A stretch of 64,000 nucleotides of DNA from the NCBI RefSeq assembly GCF_014836495.1, contig NZ_JACSQT010000005.1:214927-278926 (forward strand). Direction: 5' to 3'. The DNA is from Cytobacillus stercorigallinarum. Lineage in GTDB: Bacteria; Bacillota; Bacilli; Bacillales; Cytobacillaceae. Shown piece by piece: positions 54,612 to 63,925 of this stretch; position 1 is the first letter of the stretch, and each line of letters opens with the position of its first letter. Position numbers and translations under genes: made by a program. Below the pieces are notes generated by a model. It searched no databases, had not been told where the DNA came from, and saw only the letters and a program-made list of their open reading frames with translations.

Positions 54612-54627
54612 TTTGTTATATAACAAA
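54612..54627. promoter_or_regulatory. 16-bp perfect palindrome upstream of the permease
   Basis: TTTGTTATATAACAAA is a perfect palindrome, flanked by related TTGTTATACAA (from 54591) and TGTTATATA copies. Candidate operator for the neighbouring IclR or the GntR regulator. Confidence 0.45.
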
Positions 54628-54787
54628 TGTTATATATATTAATTATACTTATTTATTATACAATTACAACAATATTCCGAAAATTATAAATTGATATTTT
54701 CTATTTATTAGAAGCGTTTTTCAGAAACAAAATGATAAATCACAAATAAGGTAGAAACGATCAATAGTCAGGCTTTAAAAAATATAA

Positions 54788-54819
54788 AAACGCTCCCTTT
54801 TTAAAAATCAGGGAGCGCT
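54788..54819 (-). terminator. Terminator of the FAH-IclR unit
   Basis: CGCTCCCT and AGGGAGCG form a stem with a T-run on the minus strand, about 20 bp after the iclR stop. Confidence 0.88.
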
Positions 54820-54838
54820 TTTATCATTTGAAAGATTA

Positions 54839-55609
54839 CTATTCACCTAGATACCCTAAGCGTATGGATACTTTCTTTCCAATTTCAACCATAAGGGGAG
54901 CGAGTTTTTGCAAACGTTCTTGTGACATTCTTATTAATGGTCCTGATACACTGATTGCAGCACATACATTGTTTTGATAGTCGAAGATTGGGACAGCAAT
55001 ACATACAATGCCATTTTCATTTTCCTCTAAGTCAAGGGCAAAACCTTTTGTCTTGATCATCTTTAAATTTTCTAACAATGCCATCTCATCTGTAATTGTG
55101 TGCTCTGTATGAGGATTCAACCCTTTTCTCTGTATAATCTCTTTGACTACTTGTACTGGTTGATGTGCTAAGATCGCTTTACCAACAGATGTACAATGCA
55201 TAGGCGCACGCTTACCAACTGAGGAATGCATTCTCAATGCTTCATTACCATCTAGTTTTTCGATATAAACAACCTCGTTATTATCTGGTACAACTAAATG
55301 AATGACCTCATTCGTCTTTTGTTCCAAATCCTGCAAATAAGGCTTCGCTTCTGAGCGGATATCTATTGAATCAAGCAATCTAGTACTAATATTTAATATT
55401 TTGTACCCTACTTTATATTTGCCTGAATCTTTTACTTGCTCGATATAACCATACTTCACAAGAGTTGATAATATGCGGTGTACGGAGCTTTTATTGATAT
55501 CCATTTCGTTTGCAATTTCAGTCACACCCATGCCATGTTTTCTTAAACTAATCATATCAATAATATCAAGCGCTCTACTTACCGATTTCACCATATTATC
55601 TCTTTCCAT
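54839..55609 (-). CDS. IclR-family transcriptional regulator
   Basis: 256-residue regulator: N-terminal winged helix (GVTEIANEMDINKSSVHRIL) and C-terminal GAF-like effector domain (RAPMHCTSVGKAILAH; ENENGIVCIAVPIFD; AISVSGPLIRM). Starts 33 bp after the FAH gene with GAGGTGAGGGC upstream. IclR proteins respond to small acids such as glyoxylate or pyruvate; its place in a glycolate region fits glyoxylate/glycolate sensing, as inference. Confidence 0.93.
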   Translation of the reverse strand: MERDNMVKSVSRALDIIDMISLRKHGMGVTEIANEMDINKSSVHRILSTLVKYGYIEQVKDSGKYKVGYKILNISTRLLDSIDIRSEAKPYLQDLEQKTNEVIHLVVPDNNEVVYIEKLDGNEALRMHSSVGKRAPMHCTSVGKAILAHQPVQVVKEIIQRKGLNPHTEHTITDEMALLENLKMIKTKGFALDLEENENGIVCIAVPIFDYQNNVCAAISVSGPLIRMSQERLQKLAPLMVEIGKKVSIRLGYLGE

Positions 55610-55642
55610 GCCCTCACCTCAATCAAAACCTACAAAAATCAT

Positions 55643-56419
55643 TTATGACTTCACTTCCGCTTTACTTCTTACGACTGTATTTGCTAACTGACCGATTGAT
55701 TCAATCTCACATGAAATTATATCACCTTCACCAATCAATTCGGCGCCTACAGGACTTCCAGTAAGAATAACATCTCCAGCCCTCAAAGTCATTACCTTCG
55801 ATAGAAACGCAATCATCTTTTGGATAGAAATAATCATTAAATCAGGTGAACTATCTTGCTTTAATTGACCATTTAGCTTTGCTCTGATTCGAGTTTCTTC
55901 TAGCTCAAGCTCTGTTTCTATAACAGGACCAAGAGGAGTAAAAGTATCGAATGCTTTACCGACCGTCCAATGGCCGTCTTGATGGAAAAATTGTGGGGCT
56001 GTTACATCATTACCAATCGTGTAACCAAAAATATGATCAAACACATCTTCTTCGGCGACATCTTTTGTTTCTTTACCAATCACTACTGCCAACTCTGATT
56101 CAAATTTAACTTGATCAATCCCCTTAGGAATAATTATTTCTTCACTCGGACCGATTACAGATGATACCGGTTTAAAGAAAAACACCGGTACTTCTGGAAG
56201 CTCCTCTGGTAGCTCTAGTTTATCACTAACAAAGTTTGCACCGATTCCGATAATTTGGTTGGGAACTATAGGAGAAACAAGTTTAACATTACTTTGATCA
56301 TAATAGTTGCCTGTCTCTTCCCACTCACTGAATATATCACCTGAGATTTCTTTGATTTTCTCATTTTCAATGATACCTTGTAATAATTGATTATTAATCG
56401 TAAACCTTACAAATTTCAT
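55643..56419 (-). CDS. Fumarylacetoacetate hydrolase (FAH) family protein
   Basis: 258-residue FAH-family enzyme. Divalent-metal ligands are in KFESELAVVIG (Glu) and GNDVTAPQF (Asp); PVFFFKPVSSVIGPSE and GDVILTGSPVGAEL complete the fold. The N-terminal ~50 residues are the short accessory region. Homologues include YisK/FAHD1-type oxaloacetate decarboxylases and acylpyruvate hydrolases. Upstream of iclR and downstream of glcB: oxaloacetate or an acylpyruvate are reasonable substrates. Substrate is inference. Confidence 0.88.
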   Translation of the reverse strand: MKFVRFTINNQLLQGIIENEKIKEISGDIFSEWEETGNYYDQSNVKLVSPIVPNQIIGIGANFVSDKLELPEELPEVPVFFFKPVSSVIGPSEEIIIPKGIDQVKFESELAVVIGKETKDVAEEDVFDHIFGYTIGNDVTAPQFFHQDGHWTVGKAFDTFTPLGPVIETELELEETRIRAKLNGQLKQDSSPDLMIISIQKMIAFLSKVMTLRAGDVILTGSPVGAELIGEGDIISCEIESIGQLANTVVRSKAEVKS

Positions 56420-56501
56420 TTAAAATCCTCCTACAACAAACATTTAAGTTTTTATCATTACATGTTACATGTTTAAGTCCTACTCTTCTTACGATATTTA
56501 G

Positions 56502-56532
56502 AAAAGAGCGGTCGCAAACGAACCACTCTTTT
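56502..56532 (-). terminator. Terminator of glcB
   Basis: AAAAGAG-GGT and ACC-CTCTTTT arms (one mismatch), T-rich on the minus strand, just past the glcB stop. Confidence 0.75.
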
Positions 56533-56544
56533 ATTCATTATTTT

Positions 56545-58722
56545 TTACTGTTTTACAGCGAACTTCGCTTTTGCCTCAATTCTACGACGGTGTAAAATCG
56601 GTTCAGTATAGCCACTTGGTTGTCTAACTCCTTCAAAAACTAGTTCACATGCAGCTTGAAAAGCAACAGACTCCTCAAAGTTCGGTGCCATCGGATAATA
56701 CAATGGATCACCCGCATTTTGTTCATCCACTACTTTCGCCATTCTTTTTAAAGTAGTCATTACTTGGTCCTTTGAAACAATCCCATGATGCAACCAATTC
56801 GCCATATGTTGGCTCGAAATTCTTAAAGTCGCTCGGTCTTCCATTAAATCAATATTATTAATATCTGGAACTTTCGAGCAACCAATGCCTTGATCAACCC
56901 ATCTAACGACATACCCTAATATCCCTTGTGCATTATTATCCAACTCTGCTTGGATTTCTTCTTCTGTCCAATTTGTATCCTGTGCCACTGGTATTTCGAG
57001 TATTTCGTCTCTTAGATCAGCCTTTTTCACTGTTAACGATTGCTGTACATCAGCTACGTCTACTTGATGATAATGAAGAGCATGAAGCGTAGCAGCAGTT
57101 GGTGAAGGAACCCATGCTGTATTTGCACCAGCTTTAGGGTGTGCCACCTTTTGTTCGAGCATGGCTGCCATTAAATCAGGCATCGCCCACATGCCTTTAC
57201 CTATTTGCGCCTTCCCTTTGAAACCGGTAGATAGCCCTGTTAACACATTAGACGTTTCATATGCTTGCAACCATTTTGTTGACTTCATATCATTTTTTCG
57301 AATCATTGCGCCCATTTCCATTGAGGTATGCATTTCATCTCCGGTACGATCTAAGAATCCTGTATTAATAAATACAACCCTTCCTTTTACTTCTTTAATA
57401 CAAGATTTTAAATTTAAAGAAGTTCTTCTTTCTTCATCCATTACACCTATCTTCAATGTATAACGATCAAGTCCCAATAAATCTTCTGTTCGATTAAAAA
57501 GCTCATTGGCAAAAGCCACTTCTTCTGGACCATGCATTTTTGGTTTAACGATATAGATAGCATTCTTTCTACTATTTTGATATTTTCCATTTCCAAGCAA
57601 TGTATGTTTTGCTGCTAGTGAAGTAATCACACTATCTAAAATTCCTTCTTGAATTTCCTCACCATTCTCAGTTAATATCGCTTCATTTGTCATTAAGTGG
57701 CCAACATTTCTGACAAACATAAGTGAGCGTCCATTAAGCGAAAAGGTCTCCCCATTAGGTGCCAAATATTCACGATCATCATTCATAGCCCTTGTGATCG
57801 CTCGGTCTCCTTTTTTAAATGTAGAAGTTAAATCTCCTTTCATTAACCCTAACCAATTACGATATACCAGTACTTTATCCTCAGCATCAACTGCTGCAAC
57901 TGAATCTTCACAATCCATAATCGTAGTAACTGCAGCTTCTAATAAAATATCTTTAATTCCTGCGTCATCGGTTTTTCCAATTGGGTGTTGACGATCAATC
58001 TGAATTTCAAAATGAAGTTGATTGTTTTTCAAAAGAAGGGCTGTTGGTTCTGTTTTTGTTCCACAATAACCGATAAATAATGCTTTATTACGGAGAGATT
58101 CTTTTCTCCCACTATTTAATGTAATGACTAGTTCACTATCTTCAACTGTATAAGCGATTGCATCTTTATGACTGCCATTTTGTAACGGGATCACTTCATC
58201 TAAAAAGTTCCTACTAAAAGCGATTACTTTCTCTCCGCGAATAGGGTTGTATGCACCTTCTCTCGTTGCCCCATCTTCGGTACTAATTGCATCTGTGCCA
58301 TATAATGCATCATATAAACTACCCCATCTCGCATTGGCTGCATTAATTGCATAACGCCCATTATTAATTGGAACAACTAATTGCGGTCCTGCTTGAATGG
58401 CTATTTCATCGTCAATATTTTGAGTAGTAATTTCGAAATCATCAGCTTCAGGGAGCAAATAGCCTATCTCTTCTAAAAACTGTTTATACTGTTTAGAATC
58501 AAATGATTTTCTTGTTGTATGCCATTCATTAATCTTTGTTTGTATGTCTTCTCTTTTTTGTAATAACTGTTTATTCTTCGGAGTTAAATCGGTAATTAAT
58601 TTTTCGAAACCTTGCCAAAATTGCTCTGAGTTCACTTCTGCCCCTGGTAATGCCTCTTTTTCAATAAAATGAAATAATTCCTCAGCGATTTTAAGACTGC
58701 CTTTTTCTACATATTGCGTCAT
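56545..58722 (-). CDS. glcB: Malate synthase G
   Basis: 725-residue malate synthase of the G isoform, which condenses glyoxylate with acetyl-CoA to malate. Landmarks: [48 protein letters not shown], the catalytic loop [15 protein letters not shown] and the [23 protein letters not shown] region. It is the full length of type G (~720) rather than the shorter type A. AAGGAGGATT precedes the ATG. It lies 110 bp after glcD, with a copy of the shared 20-bp motif in front, completing a glycolate-to-malate route. Confidence 0.97.
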   Translation of the reverse strand: MTQYVEKGSLKIAEELFHFIEKEALPGAEVNSEQFWQGFEKLITDLTPKNKQLLQKREDIQTKINEWHTTRKSFDSKQYKQFLEEIGYLLPEADDFEITTQNIDDEIAIQAGPQLVVPINNGRYAINAANARWGSLYDALYGTDAISTEDGATREGAYNPIRGEKVIAFSRNFLDEVIPLQNGSHKDAIAYTVEDSELVITLNSGRKESLRNKALFIGYCGTKTEPTALLLKNNQLHFEIQIDRQHPIGKTDDAGIKDILLEAAVTTIMDCEDSVAAVDAEDKVLVYRNWLGLMKGDLTSTFKKGDRAITRAMNDDREYLAPNGETFSLNGRSLMFVRNVGHLMTNEAILTENGEEIQEGILDSVITSLAAKHTLLGNGKYQNSRKNAIYIVKPKMHGPEEVAFANELFNRTEDLLGLDRYTLKIGVMDEERRTSLNLKSCIKEVKGRVVFINTGFLDRTGDEMHTSMEMGAMIRKNDMKSTKWLQAYETSNVLTGLSTGFKGKAQIGKGMWAMPDLMAAMLEQKVAHPKAGANTAWVPSPTAATLHALHYHQVDVADVQQSLTVKKADLRDEILEIPVAQDTNWTEEEIQAELDNNAQGILGYVVRWVDQGIGCSKVPDINNIDLMEDRATLRISSQHMANWLHHGIVSKDQVMTTLKRMAKVVDEQNAGDPLYYPMAPNFEESVAFQAACELVFEGVRQPSGYTEPILHRRRIEAKAKFAVKQ

Positions 58723-58741
58723 AATAATCCTCCTTGTTTGT

Positions 58742-58761
58742 TATTACAAAACACTGTTTCT
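58742..58761. promoter_or_regulatory. Shared 20-bp glycolate motif, copy upstream of glcB
   Basis: TATTACAAAACACTGTTTCT, 20 bp before glcB, matches 18 of 20 positions with the copy at 62974-62993 before glcE. The core AAAACANNGTTTC is partly symmetric. Candidate operator of the GntR/FCD regulator. Confidence 0.5.
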
Positions 58762-58831
58762 ATTATTCTAAAAAAAATATACCATGATTGTATGATCGCT
58801 TCAACGATTTTTAGATTATTCTTACGATTGT

Positions 58832-60289
58832 TTAGCCAATAATTTTCTCTTTCATTTCTTTTTTCACTTCCGCACATCTACTTGGAGACGGAAATAGCTT
58901 GCCAGCATTTAAAAGATTATCTGTATTAAACACTGAGCGAATATCCGTTTGTGCTGCAATTTCCTCATCAGTGAAAACGAAGCGCATTTCTTCTCTCTTT
59001 TCAATACCTACTCCATGTTCACCTGTAATTGTCCCACCAACATCTGCACACACCTTTAGACAAGCACTTCCAGCTGCCAGCGCTTTCTCTGTTTCACCAG
59101 GAATTCTCGCATCAAATAAAACAAGCGGGTGTAAATTGCCATCCCCAGCATGAAATATGTTTGCAATTCGTAAACCATATTCTTCACTAATCTTATTGAT
59201 TCTTCTAAGAACTTCAGGTAATTTACTACGAGGAATTACGCCATCTTGAACAAGATAATCAGGTGATATAGCCCCCATTGCGCCAAATCCTGTTTTTCTA
59301 TTAGCCCACCAAGCTGCCCGTTCTTGTTCATTCTTAGCTGCTCTTACCTCTCTCACATTACGATTACGACAAACCGATAAAATTTGTTCAATTTGGTCAT
59401 CAATTCCCGCTGCAATCCCATCTACCTCTATCAATAAAACAGCTGCAATATCTTTCGGGTGGCCAACAGGGAATGACGCTGCTTCCACTCCTTCAATAGC
59501 TGTCTTATCCATCATTTCAAGGGCTGCCGGAACAATTCCTGCAGAAATGATATCCGATACAGCTTGACTGCCGTCTTCAATATCATCAAAATAGGCTAAC
59601 ACGGTTTGTTTTCCTTCTGGGTTTTTCAGTATTCTGACGATGATTTTTGTTACAATACCTAAAGTACCCTCTGAACCTGTAATAAGGCCTAACAGGTCAT
59701 AACCAGGTTCATCTAAAACACCGTTTCCACCAATTTCAACAATTTCTCCATTGGGTAGGACCAATTCTAACCCTAAGATGTGGTTTGTTGTCACACCGTA
59801 TTTTAAACAATGGGCACCTCCAGCATTCTCAGCCACATTCCCACCAATTGTACAGCAATATTGACTTGATGGATCTGGTGCATAGTAATAACCACGTTCA
59901 ATAATTTGATTTGTCAGTTTCAAATTCACATAACCAGGCTCGACAACTGCTCTTCTATTATCAAGGTCAATATCAATTAATCTTTTCATTTTAACTAGGC
60001 TAATAATGACCTCATTATTAAGTGGAATTGCTCCACCACTCAACCCTGTGCCCGCACCTCTAGCTAAAAAAGGTAAGGCATGATCATGACAATACTTGAC
60101 GATACGTGCCACTTCTTCCGTTGAATGAGGAAAAACAACCGCTCTCGGTAATGATTTATGAATCGTAAATCCATCACAATCATAACTGATCAAATCTTCT
60201 TTATGATAAAGAATCGCTTGTTTATCATTTAACAATTGAGAGAGCCCATGAATATGGCGATCGTTTGTTTTTAATTTCTTTTTCTTCAT
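58832..60289 (-). CDS. glcD: Glycolate oxidase subunit GlcD
   Basis: 485-residue FAD-binding oxidase subunit. The FAD-binding PCMH-type domain has FLARGAGTGLSGGAIPL and TIGGNVAENAGGAHCLKYG; the C-terminal domain contains HAGDGNLHPLVLFD and GTITGEHGVGIEKREE (catalytic His). Catalyses glycolate to glyoxylate together with GlcE and GlcF. Its ATG overlaps the glcF stop by 4 bp, with AAAGGAGAG upstream, so it is translationally coupled. Confidence 0.96.
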   Translation of the reverse strand: MKKKKLKTNDRHIHGLSQLLNDKQAILYHKEDLISYDCDGFTIHKSLPRAVVFPHSTEEVARIVKYCHDHALPFLARGAGTGLSGGAIPLNNEVIISLVKMKRLIDIDLDNRRAVVEPGYVNLKLTNQIIERGYYYAPDPSSQYCCTIGGNVAENAGGAHCLKYGVTTNHILGLELVLPNGEIVEIGGNGVLDEPGYDLLGLITGSEGTLGIVTKIIVRILKNPEGKQTVLAYFDDIEDGSQAVSDIISAGIVPAALEMMDKTAIEGVEAASFPVGHPKDIAAVLLIEVDGIAAGIDDQIEQILSVCRNRNVREVRAAKNEQERAAWWANRKTGFGAMGAISPDYLVQDGVIPRSKLPEVLRRINKISEEYGLRIANIFHAGDGNLHPLVLFDARIPGETEKALAAGSACLKVCADVGGTITGEHGVGIEKREEMRFVFTDEEIAAQTDIRSVFNTDNLLNAGKLFPSPSRCAEVKKEMKEKIIG

Positions 60290-61626
60290 CCTCTACTCTC
60301 CTTTTGATAAGCCCAATCTAATAATTGAACGGTATGAACAATCTTTTGACTGCGGCCATGTTTTTTCACACCAATCGCCATTTGCAACATACATCCAGGG
60401 TTCCCCATCGAAATCATCTCGACATCATCTGGTACATTTTCCATTTTACTTTCTAATACTGCTCCTGCCATTTCTGGATTAGTAATATTATAAATACCAG
60501 CACTCCCACAACATCGATCCGCATTCGGCATATGGACCATCTCTACCCCCGGAATATTTAATAACAAATCTCGTGGTTCCTCTCTAACTCCTTGACCATG
60601 AGCAAGATGGCAGGCATCGTGATAAGTAATTCTTTTATTCAAGGAAGCTGTTGGCTTTTCATAACCAGTATCATAAAGAAACTTCGAAATATCCTCCACT
60701 TTATCTGCTAATGCTTCAGCTTTTTCTCGCCACTCAGGTTCATCCTTAAATAATTCACCATATTCCTTCATCATACAACCACATCCTGCTGCATTGACAA
60801 TAACCGTCTCATCGTTCTCAAAGGCAAGAATATTTTGTTTGGCTAGTTTTCTTCCCATATCTCTATCACCTGCATGAACATGTAATGCCCCACAACAGGT
60901 TTGATTTTGCGGAATATGAACATCATTACCATTATGTGTTAACACGTTTATAGTAGATTCATTGACATCACTAAACATAACATCCATTACACAACCCGTT
61001 AACATCGCCACTTCACGTTTACTTTCTTTTTTTGCTTTAATTACTGACCCATTACGATGTTTTTTCTTTACTGATGAATGAATATTAGGCATGACTGCTT
61101 CCATATCGACTAAATGTTTAGGCATGATTTGAATGAGCTTCGTTTTTCTTACCAATGTTTGCATCCCGCTTTTTTGGTAAAACTTCAGCAGTCCACCTAA
61201 TGTTTGCAGACGATTTTCATGTGGAAATATTCCATGTAAAAATAACTTGTTCACAGACTTTTTCCAGCCTTTTAGAGGGATCGCTTGCCTTACCTGTCCC
61301 CGTGCTTCTTCAATTAACCCACCGACATCTACATCAGCCGGACATGCTGTTGTACAAGCTCGACAATCTAAACAAGCAAATACAGGGTCCATAAATTCTT
61401 CATTTACCGTTAATTTCCCTTCTGCCACTGACTTGATTAAATAAACTCTCCCCCTTGGCGAATGCTGTTCTTGACCTGTTTGCTCATAGGTTGGACAAGA
61501 TTCTAAACACATGCCACAATGCACACAGTCTGCCCATTTCGTTTCATCAGGCGCATCACTCCATAAATAATTACTCACTCCGTCTTTACAAGCTGGTTGC
61601 TTTAATTTTTGTTGTGAGACCGCCAC
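60286..61626 (-). CDS. glcF: Glycolate oxidase iron-sulfur subunit GlcF
   Basis: 446-residue subunit with two [4Fe-4S] ferredoxin-type motifs near the N-terminus (CVHCGMCLESCP and CLDCRACTTACP), then two cysteine-rich CCG domains (TCCGALHVHAGD; DRCCGSAGIYN). It passes electrons from the flavin subunits to the quinone pool at the membrane. GTG start directly abuts the glcE TAG stop with GGAGGGATAT upstream. Confidence 0.96.
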   Translation of the reverse strand: MAVSQQKLKQPACKDGVSNYLWSDAPDETKWADCVHCGMCLESCPTYEQTGQEQHSPRGRVYLIKSVAEGKLTVNEEFMDPVFACLDCRACTTACPADVDVGGLIEEARGQVRQAIPLKGWKKSVNKLFLHGIFPHENRLQTLGGLLKFYQKSGMQTLVRKTKLIQIMPKHLVDMEAVMPNIHSSVKKKHRNGSVIKAKKESKREVAMLTGCVMDVMFSDVNESTINVLTHNGNDVHIPQNQTCCGALHVHAGDRDMGRKLAKQNILAFENDETVIVNAAGCGCMMKEYGELFKDEPEWREKAEALADKVEDISKFLYDTGYEKPTASLNKRITYHDACHLAHGQGVREEPRDLLLNIPGVEMVHMPNADRCCGSAGIYNITNPEMAGAVLESKMENVPDDVEMISMGNPGCMLQMAIGVKKHGRSQKIVHTVQLLDWAYQKESRG

Positions 61627-62946
61627 CTATATCCCTCCTACATAACGCTTACGGTTTAAGATTTTTTTTGGATCGACCTTCGTTTTAATTCCTTCTAGTA
61701 AATACTGAGCACCTTTCGTCTCTCCCCATGTATCAAAAACTAATCTTTGTGCTAACGGTAAATGTTTAACAATACAATAACCACCATTTTCATTTGTTAT
61801 GTTTCTTATTTTTGTAAGCGTTTCAATCATTTCTCTCTCTTTCCCTTTAATATAAAGCTGCATCAAGCCATGACCTACTCCTCCATGCGTATATATATCA
61901 ATGTTGTCTTTTTTTCTAATCTCCATTACTTTTAGAAGAATATCTATGACGTTTAGATTAATTGTCCCTATTTTAGCAACAGCAAAGAGTTTTTCATCTT
62001 TATCATGTTCTGGCCCCTTATCAAAAGGCAGTTGATAAAGTCGATCCCATAACTGTTTTTCCTCGTTATTTCTAAGAACAGTCAGTTTCATTTCTTCTTC
62101 TACTAAGCTTTGAATATACTTGATTTGATAGTCCACTGATTTTTCGACATCTTCAAAGCTTACAAGTAAGGAAAGTTTATTTATGCCGCTAATTTCATAT
62201 GAAACAACAGGATCAAGTAACTCACAACTAATTGGTTCAATACTATTATTTAATAATTTTCTAGTAAAAGAATAAATCTTATTCCTATCTTCACCTTGAA
62301 AAGATATGATGCAAGTAGCTGTACTCTTTGCCAGCGGACGCAATTTAACAGTCACTTCAGTTATTACTCCAAGTGTCCCCATGGAAGAAATAAATAACTT
62401 ATTCATGTCATAGCCAGCTACATTTTTGACTACCTTACCACCCGTTCGAATCACCTTACCATCTGGGTAGACTACTCTTAATCCAATGACTGCATCTCTT
62501 GCTGAACCATAATTTAGTCTCTTCGGTCCACTATCATTACTTCCTATCACACCACCAATTGTACTTACGTAGGGCATAAAGGGATCTAATGCTAGCTTTT
62601 GATTAAAAGCCTCTAAATAACGTTGCACATCCTCAAGTTTTGTTCCTGCTTTCACTGTTAAAGTCATATCTCCACTATGATGTTCAACAATCCCCGTAAA
62701 CTTTTCCATAGAAATAAGTAAATCAGCTTGATCGATTAATCCCCCATAACCCCTTTTAGATCCAGTACCTTGGATATTGACTGTGAATTGATGCATATGA
62801 ACAAAAGCGAAAAGTGCACTTAACTCTTCTTCAGATGTCGGATATACGGTGTATTGTCCGCTGTTACCAAACAAATCAGGTTCAGTCATTTCATACTCTA
62901 GTTTATTAGTTGTTAAATACTCCGCTATAGAAAGAACATCATTCAT
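61627..62946 (-). CDS. glcE: Glycolate oxidase FAD-binding subunit GlcE
   Basis: About 439 residues from ATG 62946. FAD-binding domain: NIQGTGSKRGYGGLI, STIGGVIGSNDSGPKRLNYG and GGKVVKNVAGYDMNKLFISS. It is longer than E. coli GlcE (~350), the extra part being C-terminal and including KGPEHDKDEKLFAVAKIG and IYTHGGVGHGLMQLYIKG. GlcE is needed with GlcD and GlcF for glycolate oxidase. First gene of the oxidase operon, with a copy of the 20-bp motif upstream. Confidence 0.93.
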   Translation of the reverse strand: MNDVLSIAEYLTTNKLEYEMTEPDLFGNSGQYTVYPTSEEELSALFAFVHMHQFTVNIQGTGSKRGYGGLIDQADLLISMEKFTGIVEHHSGDMTLTVKAGTKLEDVQRYLEAFNQKLALDPFMPYVSTIGGVIGSNDSGPKRLNYGSARDAVIGLRVVYPDGKVIRTGGKVVKNVAGYDMNKLFISSMGTLGVITEVTVKLRPLAKSTATCIISFQGEDRNKIYSFTRKLLNNSIEPISCELLDPVVSYEISGINKLSLLVSFEDVEKSVDYQIKYIQSLVEEEMKLTVLRNNEEKQLWDRLYQLPFDKGPEHDKDEKLFAVAKIGTINLNVIDILLKVMEIRKKDNIDIYTHGGVGHGLMQLYIKGKEREMIETLTKIRNITNENGGYCIVKHLPLAQRLVFDTWGETKGAQYLLEGIKTKVDPKKILNRKRYVGGI

Positions 62947-62973
62947 CAATTTCCTTACCTCCTTTTTGTTCGC

Positions 62974-62993
62974 TATTACAAAACATCGTTTCT
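62974..62993. promoter_or_regulatory. Shared 20-bp glycolate motif, copy upstream of glcE
   Basis: TATTACAAAACATCGTTTCT lies about 27 bp before the glcE ATG, between it and the GntR gene; same orientation relative to its gene as the glcB copy. Confidence 0.5.
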
Positions 62994-63013
62994 TAAATAG
63001 CGAAAAATTTTAA

Positions 63014-63703
63014 CTACATACTAGATGTTTCTTGTAACATTTCTTCCACTGTGGACAAATGCATAAGCATTTCTTCTGAAGCTTTTTTGCTCTTTCGTTC
63101 TTTAATTGCTTGGAAAATGCTCATATGTTGGGCTTCAATGATTGAAACTTTTTCTTTATTGTTCTGTATATATTGATGGAACTTTACTAGCGTTTGCTTT
63201 AATGGTGCTGAAATTAAGTCTATAAATTGCAGTAATACTGTGTTGCCTCCAATACAAGCAAGCTTTTGGTGAAACAAAAAATCTGATTCCCACCCCTTTT
63301 TGGTTGTAAGTATATAATGTAAATCTTCTACATCCTTTTCTGATCTGTGATTGGCTGCTAATTCCGCTAACCCTACCTCGACAATCTTACGTGCTTGAAA
63401 GAGTTCTCGTATATCCTTTTCATACAAATTCCAATACTTACTTCCCAGCAATGTATGAACATCAAACGCTTTCACATAACTACCTTCTCCTTGCTTTACC
63501 TCAACTAGTCCCTTCCCTTTCAAAGCAGTAATTGCATCTCGAATCGCGGAACGCCCGACACCAAAAGACTCACAAAGCATGCGGACTGATGGAAGTTTTT
63601 CACCTATTCGATATTGACCTTCGAGAATCATTTCCTCTAACTTCTCTTCAATTATATGTGAGACTTTCTTCGTCTCAATCTTTTCAATTGCCAAAATCAC
63701 CAC
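63014..63703 (-). CDS. GntR-family regulator, FadR/FCD type (GlcC-like)
   Basis: 229-residue regulator: N-terminal GntR winged helix (EGQYRIGEKLPSVRMLCES, GRSAIRDAITALKGKGLVEV) and an all-helical C-terminal FCD ligand domain with RKIVEVGLAELAANH and FLFHQKLACIGGN metal/ligand positions. FCD members bind carboxylates; E. coli GlcC of this type senses glycolate. It immediately precedes glcE on the same strand. Starts are ambiguous (GTG 63703, GTG 63700 or TTG 63694). Confidence 0.92.
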   Translation of the reverse strand: MVILAIEKIETKKVSHIIEEKLEEMILEGQYRIGEKLPSVRMLCESFGVGRSAIRDAITALKGKGLVEVKQGEGSYVKAFDVHTLLGSKYWNLYEKDIRELFQARKIVEVGLAELAANHRSEKDVEDLHYILTTKKGWESDFLFHQKLACIGGNTVLLQFIDLISAPLKQTLVKFHQYIQNNKEKVSIIEAQHMSIFQAIKERKSKKASEEMLMHLSTVEEMLQETSSM

Positions 63704-63925
63704 ATCCTGTTATATATCACATATCAGATAAGTTAATTTTATTAAAACACCTGATAAGAATAATTGCAACTATTTTTAGAATAAACTGATAATTTTTTAG
63801 TTAAAGAAAGTGACTAAGCCATTCTACAATTTTGCTTTGAACAATCCTACATTTAGAGAATTCAACTAAAATTAGCAGGATGTATATTATCCGTGTTTAA
63901 GATTGGTACAGAACTGGGTATAAAG

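Noticed and set aside
61813..61826. TGTAAGCGTTTCAA inside glcE as a cre site
   Set aside because: It fails the last positions of the CcpA consensus and lies within coding sequence.
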